A stretch of DNA of 5,279 nt, taken from Candidatus Altimarinota bacterium. Lineage in GTDB: Bacteria > Patescibacteriota > Gracilibacteria > BD1-5 > UBA6164. The position numbers and the translations under genes were made by a program. Positions 1 to 5,279 of this stretch are shown one piece after another (position 1 is the first letter of the stretch; every line of letters starts with the position of its first letter). The stretch lies in assembly GCA_020631575.1 (NCBI GenBank), contig JAHDGX010000057.1, positions 1 to 5,279 on the forward strand. The letters are read 5' to 3'. The notes beneath the pieces were generated by a model, which was given only the letters and a program-made list of their open reading frames with translations, was not told the DNA's origin and did not search any database.

Positions 1-753
1 ATGTTCAATTCTAACGACAATCGTTATCTCGTTCTATTACAAACAAAAGATTCATCGCACATACCTCCTGCCTACCCTGTTAGTTATACATCACTCGACT
101 CTATTTTTCTTGCATTGGATCGTGGTTGAAGTCATCATTTTAGAGCTCAGATAGTCGAGGAAAAAGATATCACTATGTTTTCAGTGTATGACCTTAGTTT
201 TTCAAAATACAAAACTATAGCAATAGAGAAATCAAAAGATTGGAGAAAACTGTATAGTATTCCCTATATCTCATTTTTTTTAGATATACTTTTATATTTC
301 TTCTCATACAAAAAAGAGCTCAATTATTATTGAAAAGAAATAACTAATAATAAACCAAAGTATTTTATAAATACTCGTGATGAGATAAGAGAAGAAATGA
401 GGATTAGGAGGTCTTGAGAAGCAAAGATAACTTATGAGAAATGAATTGTAAAAATCAATTGAAAGCCAATAGAATTCAAGTGATGAGATTCAATAATAAG
501 TCACCTATACATATTATTGTTTGATACTCTTGAGAATACTCATAAAAGAAAAGTATCTTTTGAAGAATTAGAATCTCAATATAACTCAGATAAAGGTAAA
601 TATAAGGAACTGGAAAATAAAAGTTTTAACTATGCATCTTTCCAGAAATCTATAAGTACCAAAAATGAGGAAATTAAAAACAAACATAAAATTTGAGCTT
701 TCTTAGGAAGTGATGTTTCTTGAATAAAATGCAATTACTACAATCCAGAATAA
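1..753 (+). CDS. Hypothetical protein, possible C-terminal winged-helix-like domain (code 25)
   Basis: The frame is open from the ATG at base 1 to TAA and gives 250 residues if TGA is read as glycine. There are 9 in-frame TGA codons (codons 43, 111, 139, 148, 154, 161, 162, 232, 241) against only three GGN glycines. The true start could lie upstream, because no leader is visible. I do not recognise the family. Residues 84-103 form an aromatic, hydrophobic stretch, but D95 and its mixed character argue against a clear membrane helix. Residues about 143-250 follow a strand-strand-helix-helix-helix pattern (ITYEKGIVKINGKPIEFK, then a hydrophobic helix, then VSFEELES, then a basic helix). This is reminiscent of OmpR-type winged helices, which would suggest DNA binding; that is an inference from pattern only. 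A strong terminator follows 45 bases after the stop, so this is probably a separate transcript from the rep gene downstream. Confidence 0.75.
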
Positions 754-798
754 TACTCAAGTTCTGTAACTTCTTGAAGGAAAAATAGAAAAAATCCT

Positions 799-839
799 AG
801 ACTTGTTCTCGTACCTCCGAGAACAAGTCTTTTGTTTTT
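799..839 (+). terminator. Strong intrinsic terminator after the first gene
   Basis: A perfect 13-bp stem (AGACTTGTTCTCG at 799-811 with CGAGAACAAGTCT at 818-830) has a 6-nt loop, TACCTC. The T-rich tail TTTGTTTTT follows at once. It lies 45 bases after the stop of the first gene and fits its Rho-independent terminator. On the minus strand a T-run also follows after a few bases, so it may act weakly in both directions. No minus-strand gene is seen nearby. Confidence 0.9.
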
Positions 840-888
840 GTTAGGTACTGAATATTCGCCCCCTTTCTTTTTCTCATATGAGTCGCCC

Positions 889-965
889 TTTGAAAAGCAG
901 AGTAGCTAGTCACAACTTGAGTATGCACGTAGTGCTGCTAAGTTTGACGAGATACGCTTTTCAAA
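889..965. repeat. 77-nt imperfect hairpin, about 32 pairs, bulges on one arm
   Basis: The outer stem is a perfect 10-bp inverted repeat, TTTGAAAAGC (889-898) with GCTTTTCAAA (956-965). Pairing continues inward: 902-904 with 953-955, 906-907 with 950-951, 909-912 with 945-948, 914-918 with 940-944, 920-923 with 936-939 (one G-T pair) and 925-928 with 932-935, closed by the triloop GTA. The extrahelical bases (899-901, C913, G919, T924) all lie on the 5' arm, and there are two mismatches (905/952 and 908/949). This may be a folded single-stranded DNA site, such as a single-strand origin or oriT, or a structured RNA. Confidence 0.75.
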
Positions 966-999
966 TGATAGACTTATGAGGAAATGAAAGGTATTCCAT

Positions 1000-1021
1000 C
1001 CCAGCAATAGTAATTGCTGGG
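1000..1021. repeat. Perfect 9-bp hairpin, possible part of the double-strand origin
   Basis: CCCAGCAAT (1000-1008) pairs perfectly with ATTGCTGGG (1013-1021) around the loop AGTA. No T-run follows, so it is not a typical terminator. It lies 108 bases upstream of the Rep start codon. In pT181-type replicons the initiator nicks in the loop of a cruciform hairpin, so this is one candidate for such a site, but the known nick sequence is not seen. Confidence 0.6.
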
Positions 1022-1042
1022 TAACAATATACTATTAATAGT

Positions 1043-1074
1043 TTAGTTTATGGCTTAGTAACCATTAAAACTAA
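1043..1074. repeat. Bulged 11-bp hairpin upstream of rep
   Basis: TTAGTTT (1043-1049) pairs with AAACTAA (1068-1074), and ATGG (1050-1053) with CCAT (1062-1065). A 2-nt bulge (TA, 1066-1067) interrupts the 3' arm and the loop is 8 nt. The perfect 12-nt palindrome ACTATTAATAGT (1031-1042) lies directly before it. Together they may be part of the origin or of a leader RNA that controls rep; there is no direct evidence for either. Confidence 0.5.
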
Positions 1075-1086
1075 GAAACATGTTTC
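1075..1086. promoter_or_regulatory. Perfect 12-nt palindrome, operator-like
   Basis: GAAACATGTTTC is a perfect dyad 44 bases upstream of the rep ATG and directly follows the bulged hairpin. Its size and position fit an operator for a small dimeric repressor, or for the Rep protein controlling itself. No matching second copy was noticed and no repressor gene is recognised in the window. Confidence 0.35.
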
Positions 1087-1129
1087 GTATTACAAAATTA
1101 CTAAATATTTATTAGTTAATTTTTCAAAT

Positions 1130-2167
1130 ATGAAAATAAAACAATCAGATATCTACAACTTTTGAGTAGATTATATTGAAGTTCTAGGAACATTAAACAA
1201 ACTGAATGAAATCAATTTCTGAATATGAGAGCATGAAGGTAATAAATATACATTATTTCCTGGGTTCAAATTGAGAAGAGATGATAGAGTAACAAATTAT
1301 GCTTACAAGATAATTTTTACCTACAAAGAAGTAGACTGTTATGCCTATCATGTATGACAAGAGAATTGAGCTATAACTACTGTCGATTATATGGCAGTAT
1401 ATGGAACTGCTTTTACTCTCTTTCCAGAACTTTCTGAAATAGTACATTTTATAGAAAGTGAGATGAGTATTTCAAAGCTTAGAAGATTCGATCTCGCAAC
1501 AGATGTATTATTTAATATCAAAGATATTCATAAGGGTTTCAGACAACTGAATCAAAAATGAAGTATCTTCTTTGATGAACAATGAAAAGTTCAAACTTTC
1601 TATATTTGAGAAAAGAAGAAAGCTAACAATCGTTATAAACTTATAAGAGTTTATAATAAAAAAGATGATATTCTTGTTAAAAAAAGACAAAAGTTATTCC
1701 CAGATTATCTCAAGCAAAAAGACGTAACTCGTGTAGAAGTAGAGATAAGAGCAGAACTTGCAAAAACATGTACCTTAAACAGCCTTCTCGATAGGTCATA
1801 TATGTTTGATTTATTCCTTACTTATATATCACTTCATACTAAAATGTTTAGCTGATTCAAATATGAAGTCACAAGACTCAATCAAGTAAATAAAAAAGTA
1901 TCTATAGAAGATTTAAAAGTCGATGAATACTTACGAGAAAGATATGTCAGTATTTTTATATGATATGGAAAAGCAATTATTGAGATGTGAGGATGCCCTG
2001 TAGATATTCTACTAAGAAAATGACATCTTTCTGATGATACAACAAAAGACATAGCTCTATCGATACGAAACTGAGAGTTTAGACAAGATGTTTATGAGTT
2101 TGGTCTCAATATCAGAAGTGCAAGAGATATCTTCTCTAATGATGATGAAGATGAAATCTTATTCTAA
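1130..2167 (+). CDS. Rep_trans-like rolling-circle replication initiator / relaxase
   Basis: With TGA as glycine this is a 345-residue protein ending in TAA. Thirteen of its 21 glycines are TGA. It resembles the replication initiation factor family (Rep_trans, PF02486), which includes plasmid initiators of the pT181 group and ICE relaxases such as Tn916 Orf20. These enzymes nick one strand at an origin and stay joined to the 5' end through a tyrosine. Visible family-like motifs are RRFDLATDV (118-126) with acidic D121 and D125, then YIGEKKKANNR (158-168) leading into RVYNKKDD (173-180), where Y175 is the likely nucleophile, then TRVEVEIR (200-207) with acidic E203 and E205. The C-terminal part (about 220-345) is unassigned. 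ATG 1130 is the first ATG after the in-frame stop at 1022; no Shine-Dalgarno motif precedes it. The origin-like repeats lie directly upstream. Confidence 0.8.
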
Positions 2168-2291
2168 ATTAGATTTTGAGAAATATAGGGATAGGTATAA
2201 AAGCCTATATCCTACTTTTTCAGAAGAAGAGCTGATTGAGATATTTGAAGCAAGAGTTGAGCTTTGGAAAGTCATAATTGAAAGATATTAA
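2151..2291 (+). CDS. Small acidic helical protein overlapping the rep 3' end
   Basis: This 46-residue ORF starts 17 bases before the end of rep in another frame and ends with TAA. Other in-frame ATGs at 2139, 2142 and 2145 are possible starts, so the N-terminus is uncertain. The sequence (F-x-x-YRDRY, then YPTFSEEELIEIFEARVELW) is amphipathic and predicted mainly helical, with a proline-containing turn. It has no TGA codon, so it reads the same in the standard code. The overlap suggests translational coupling to rep and perhaps an accessory role in copy control or transfer. I do not recognise the family. Its protein-like composition favours a real gene over a chance frame. Confidence 0.55.
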   Translation: MKSYSKLDFEKYRDRYKSLYPTFSEEELIEIFEARVELWKVIIERY

Positions 2292-2306
2292 TTTCATATT
2301 AAATAC

Positions 2307-2327
2307 GAAATATATCAAGAAATATAT
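2307..2327. repeat. Short direct repeat GAAATATAT, two copies 12 nt apart
   Basis: GAAATATAT occurs at 2307-2315 and again at 2319-2327 in the AT-rich spacer between the 46-aa ORF and the hypothetical gene. The 12-nt period could be a binding site for a regulator, but the low complexity makes chance likely. Confidence 0.3.
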
Positions 2328-2330
2328 ACT

Positions 2331-2358
2331 TTTAATTTGCCAAATGAATAAATATAAT
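2331..2358 (+). promoter_or_regulatory. Possible weak promoter for the hypothetical gene
   Basis: A perfect TATAAT at 2353-2358 lies 32 bases before the start codon at 2391. TTTAAT at 2331-2336, with a 16-nt spacer, is a poor -35 match (3 of 6). The 99-base gap is very AT-rich, so such a match is expected by chance fairly often. Confidence 0.25.
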
Positions 2359-2390
2359 TATAGTTACATTTATCTTTAATATTGCTGAAT

Positions 2391-3764
2391 ATGAAAAAAA
2401 AGACAATCGAAATCATTAATCTATCTAAAAAACTAATAGAATTAAACAATAAGCATAATGATGACACTAAACTATTTCAATCAGATACTTCAGTTATTAT
2501 TTGAGAAGTCCTAAAATGCTTAAAAATGCTAATACGATATGAAAATAGAGTTAAATTCATATCGTTCATATTTGATAAAAAATCCGATTTAGAACAAAAT
2601 ATTCATTCAATTATGACTAATATCTGAGAGTTAGATATTTTAAAGAATTTCAACAAAAATGAAATATCTCAGACCATCAAACAATTAATTGAAGAAAAAA
2701 ACATAGAAAAGCTTACAGAAGTATCAAATCAAATATATGATTTAATATTCAAACTAAAAGAAGAGGAAAAAGTAAATCTGTTATATCTAGAATCATCTGA
2801 TTATATCGAAAATTTGAAGATACAAGATGTAGTAGAGTTATATAGTAGCCTTGAGAATAAAAGTCACGATCATTGCTTTGACAAAATAATGGAACAGCAA
2901 AAAATATCTAACAATACTTCATCTATAAATAAGATAGATTTTTTTGAGGAGTACTCAATTGATGAAAATGTAGTCGATAAAGATGGGCTAGCAAACATTT
3001 CCTCTAAAACATTTCCTAAAATCTTAAACGTTAATCCAGAATGAATCTATATAGATAAATATTTTATCTACTACGATGAAATATACGATGAAATGAAAAT
3101 GACTAACTATTTTGGTCCAGACTTTTTAAGCTTTTTCTTCTATTTAATAAGAAAACATGAAAATAAACAAATAGATTTTAAAATTAAACTAAATTTTAAT
3201 AAAATTATTAGCTTGCAAAACTATAAATGTATAAGTCTATTCGGTGGAACTTACTTCTGACCAGAGTATTCAGAAAGAAACTTTTTCACTAAATCAAACC
3301 AGACCATTTTAACAAGAAAACAAAGACTTAACTTTGGTTTTATGGAACACTTTGGTAATGATATTACCTATACAGACTTCTATCTAGACCAAAGAAATAG
3401 TTCATTTATGATTGAAGAAATATGAGAGAATAAATATAATACAGATTATTTTATTAATCGTTTATCTCATTCAGAAATGGATATTAAAAAGCAAATCATT
3501 AAACATTTTGATTGATCACTTCTTTTCTACGAAAATGATAATATCAAAAAAAGAAAAGATTCAAAATTATCTGATAATCCAAAGCTCTCGCTGAAAAAAA
3601 TAAAAGTATTTAGAATTGATTGAGAATTAGAAATGCAAGATTATATTTTTATAAACCTAGTATTCTTCAGTGATAATGAAATGGTATTAGAATACTTCGA
3701 CAAAAAATGTTACGATAGTATTTATGCTCATATTTTAGATTACGAATGATGAACAGATTATTAG
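2391..3764 (+). CDS. Hypothetical protein, candidate cargo of the element (code 25)
   Basis: The frame runs 457 codons to TAG with TGA as glycine; 9 of 15 glycines are TGA. ATG 2391 is the first ATG after an in-frame TAG at 2361. I do not recognise the protein. Residues 1-140 look helical and charged, rich in Lys, Glu, Ile and Leu. Residues about 220-300 look like mixed alpha/beta and include aromatic segments (DFLSFFFYLIRK) and FGGTYFGPEYSERNF near 284-298. The C-terminal part contains FRIDGELEMQDYIF and ends in EGGTDY. There is no signal peptide, clear membrane helix or cysteine cluster. It lies between the Rep/small-ORF pair and the recombinase, only 13 bases from the latter, so it probably shares its transcript. 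Position within a mobile element suggests a cargo function such as defence, immunity or host interaction, but nothing in the sequence proves this. Confidence 0.75.
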
Positions 3765-3777
3765 ATAACTTAGATTA

Positions 3778-5279
3778 ATGAAAACAATAATATACTATAG
3801 AAAATCAACTGATAGGGATGATAAACAGGCAAATAGCTTGGAACATCAACTGGAGAATTGTAGGAGAATTGCAAAGTCTCATGGTTTTGAAGTGATTAAG
3901 GAAATTGGAGAAAGTAGAAGTGCAAAGACGGAAGGAACAAGACCTTGATTTAATGAGTTGCTAAAAATATGTAAGACTGGGAAGATTGATTATATAGTTA
4001 TAGACGAAGCAAAAAGACTTTCAAGAAACAATCTTGATAGTGCGAGAATAATAGACTTGTTTGATAAGAAACTTATCAAGGGTATTTATAGTTCTTGAAG
4101 AGTATATTTAACAGAACATATTAATGATGTATTCCTCCTGCAATTAGACCTCTCTCTTTCAAAAATGGATAACGCTCATAGAAGCAAAGATGTAAAAGAT
4201 AAGATGACTACTTGTATAAAAAATACTGGGAGATTCTTATGGAAAGCTCCATTCTGATATAAAAATATTACTATTAAAAAATGACATAAAGAAATAGTCA
4301 TCAACAAAAAAGAAGCTGAGATAGTAAAAAGAATTTTTGAACTCAGAGCAGAAAATAAAGCATTCTCAAATATAGCAGAACATTTACAAGTAGAGTTTTG
4401 AGATAATCTTTGACTCAAGCTTAATGCTGGAAGAATACACAAACTCGTAACGAGAAAATTCTACTATTGAGTATTTGATTATGAATGACAAGAAATTCAA
4501 TGAAGTCATAAACCTATCATCACAAAAGAATTATATGATACATGTAACAACTCTTGAGTATGAGTATATACACATAAAATGACTACTGAGAAGGTTGAAA
4601 GAACTCATAGGATGTATTACCTCAAATGACTTATAAAAGACGAATCAGGGATAAAATTAACTACTTTTAGGAAGAAATGATTTACTTACTATGGAAGTCA
4701 GTCAAGAAGTCCTGAGAAAGTAAATATAAATGAGAATATTATCTTTGAAAAAATAGGTCAAATCTTAAAAGATGCCGAACCAAAAAACAAAATCATCAAG
4801 AGAATAGATAAAGACATAATCATGGACTTGTTAAAACAAGAGGAATCGAGTGGAAATAATGTTTTAGCAAGTATAGATAACAAGATTAAAGCGTTACAAG
4901 AAAAACAAGAAAAACTCCTAGATATGAAACTTGAAGATATTATCACAAAAGAAGTATATCTAGAGAAATATAATAAGTTTGAATCAGAAATCCATGACTT
5001 AAAAGAAGAGAAAAAGAATTCAAAAGATACTGATTTTGAGAAGAAGACCCAAATACTGTTAGAACTAGCTGGAAGCCTTTATGAAAGCTATAATAGCTGA
5101 AACCTAGAGAGAAAAACAGAAATGACGAAAAAACTAATGTTAGAACTAATTATAAACAACAAAAAAGAGCTCCAGACAAGGAATAGTCCCCTATTTAAAA
5201 GCTCTAAAATGTTAAATATTTCTTTTGGTATTCCCACGGAGAATTGAACTCCGGTCTCAGCCTTGAGAAGGCCGCATCC
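3778..5279 (+). CDS. Large serine recombinase (integrase), 3' end beyond the window
   Basis: At least 500 codons with TGA as glycine (15 TGA). The N-terminal resolvase domain has YYRKSTDR with nucleophile S10 and R8, then RPGF (55-58) and DEAKRLSRN (76-84) with R80 and R83. The linker motif APFGY leads into the recombinase domain, and YLKGLI (281-286) marks where a zinc ribbon normally starts. A long charged coiled coil follows (about 364-420), typical of large serine integrases, which insert and excise elements at short att sites. Oddities: no CxxC pairs, so the zinc ribbon has lost its ligands, and K79 stands where the LDRLSR motif usually has Asp. No TAA or TAG occurs before the window end, so from residue 484 the frame reads antisense through the tRNA-Glu gene. 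It starts 13 bases after the previous gene with no Shine-Dalgarno motif. Confidence 0.92.
5161..5205 (-). terminator. Possible terminator of the tRNA transcript, inside the recombinase gene
   Basis: Reading the minus strand, AGAGCT (5205-5200) pairs with AGCTCT (5171-5166), enclosing a second hairpin (5181-5186 with 5191-5196, loop of 4, one G-T pair). A run of T follows at once (5165-5161, continuing the last stem T). It lies 20 bases downstream of the tRNA CCA end, the right place to stop the tRNA transcript. The stem is short and has a large asymmetric interior loop, so it may be weak. Confidence 0.4.
5226..5279 (-). tRNA. tRNA-Glu(CUC), 3' part only
   Basis: The minus strand shows the 3' two-thirds of a tRNA with an encoded CCA (5228-5226), discriminator A (5229) and acceptor strand TGGGAAT (5236-5230). 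The T arm has a 5-bp stem CGGAG/CTCCG and the canonical loop TTCAATT (5248-5242). The variable region is 4 nt (AGAC), as in E. coli tRNA-Glu. The anticodon arm is CGGCC / GGCTG with one G-T pair and the loop TTCTCAA, giving anticodon CTC at 5267-5265, which reads GAG (Glu). The D arm and 5' acceptor strand lie beyond the window. The recombinase gene reads into it from the other strand, which marks this as the probable integration target. Confidence 0.85.

Larger units (their letters stand above)
840..1129. other. Structured non-coding region, candidate replication or transfer origin
   Basis: No convincing gene lies in these 290 bases between the terminator and the Rep start. They hold a dense series of inverted repeats: small palindromes GAATATTC (850-857) and CTCATATGAG (873-882), a long imperfect hairpin (889-965), a perfect 9-bp hairpin (1000-1021), a palindrome (1031-1042), a bulged hairpin (1043-1074) and a second palindrome (1075-1086). 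Rolling-circle replicons carry a double-strand origin with cruciform-forming repeats and often a single-strand origin with a long imperfect hairpin, so placement just upstream of a Rep_trans initiator suggests an origin. That role is inferred; no known nick site was recognised. Bases 1087-1129 are AT-rich leader without a clear promoter. Confidence 0.5.

Noticed and set aside
3..12. GTTCAATTCT shared by the window start and the tRNA T-loop
   Set aside because: The copies are in opposite orientation, no tRNA stem surrounds the first one, and it lies in the first coding frame. It is not an att repeat and is probably chance.
889..965. Integron attC site
   Set aside because: The one-sided bulges recall attC, but the outer arms lack the GTTRRRY / RYYYAAC core and no tyrosine integron integrase is present.
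878..1024. A 48-codon frame (ATG 878 to TAA 1022) with one TGA
   Set aside because: It coincides with the long hairpin and the 9-bp hairpin, its composition differs from the neighbouring proteins, and no ribosome site precedes it. The structure explains the sequence better, though a tiny gene cannot be excluded.
1253..1690. Two minus-strand frames of about 60 codons inside the rep gene (1253-1447 and 1508-1690)
   Set aside because: They lie antisense to a gene with clear Rep_trans motifs and have low-complexity Ser/Ile/Phe-rich translations typical of antisense AT-rich DNA.
2133..2144. CTCTAAT resembling the pT181 nick-site region
   Set aside because: The match is short, no hairpin surrounds it and it lies at the 3' end of rep, unlike the pT181 arrangement.
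2337..2358. Promoter made of TTGCCA (2337) and TATAAT (2353)
   Set aside because: The spacer is only 10 nt, far too short for a sigma-70-type promoter.
3412..3594. Plus-strand 60-codon frame in the middle of the 457-aa gene
   Set aside because: It is an out-of-frame shadow of the longer frame, which continues on both sides once TGA is read as glycine.
4176..4946. Minus-strand frames at 4176-4442 and 4758-4946
   Set aside because: They are antisense to the serine recombinase and have no recognisable features.
1..5279. Multiple nonsense-mutated pseudogenes
   Set aside because: All apparent internal stops are TGA, none is TAA or TAG, and several replace conserved glycines. Codon reassignment explains this; decay does not.

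Overview
The window reads as a bacterium that uses genetic code 25 (UGA = glycine), as in Candidatus Gracilibacteria (BD1-5) and Absconditabacteria (SR1). Read with the standard code, the plus strand breaks into fragments. Read with TGA as Gly, four long ORFs become continuous, with 46 in-frame TGA codons in total. Several fall exactly where conserved families require glycine, such as the RPGF and PFGY motifs of the serine recombinase. The DNA is AT-rich and only TAA or TAG end the genes.

Layout. (1) 1-753: an unrecognised 250-codon gene, possibly ending in a winged-helix-like domain. (2) 799-839: a strong intrinsic terminator. (3) 840-1129: about 290 bases I treat as non-coding, packed with inverted repeats. 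They include a 77-nt imperfect hairpin of about 32 pairs, a perfect 9-bp hairpin and perfect 12-nt palindromes. (4) 1130-2167: a Rep_trans-type (PF02486-like) rolling-circle replication initiator or relaxase. (5) 2151-2291: a 46-aa ORF overlapping its end. (6) 2391-3764: an unrecognised 457-aa protein. (7) 3778 to the window end: a large serine recombinase. (8) 5226-5279, minus strand: the 3' part of a tRNA-Glu(CUC) gene whose CCA end faces the recombinase gene.

Interpretation (inference). Region 840-5225 looks like a small integrated rolling-circle element: an origin-like structured region, a Rep/relaxase, a cargo gene, and an integrase at the junction with a tRNA 3' end. Gene 1 is separated by a terminator and may be outside it. 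An 8-nt sequence from the tRNA 3' end (GGTATTCC) recurs in the same orientation at 990-997 and is a weak candidate for the other attachment site. The recombinase frame has no TAA or TAG before the window end, so it runs antisense through the tRNA gene. The likely tRNA terminator lies inside the recombinase 3' end.

Limits. The cargo protein, gene 1 and the 46-aa ORF are not recognised. The element boundaries and the role of the hairpins are hypotheses. The recombinase end and the tRNA 5' part lie outside the window.
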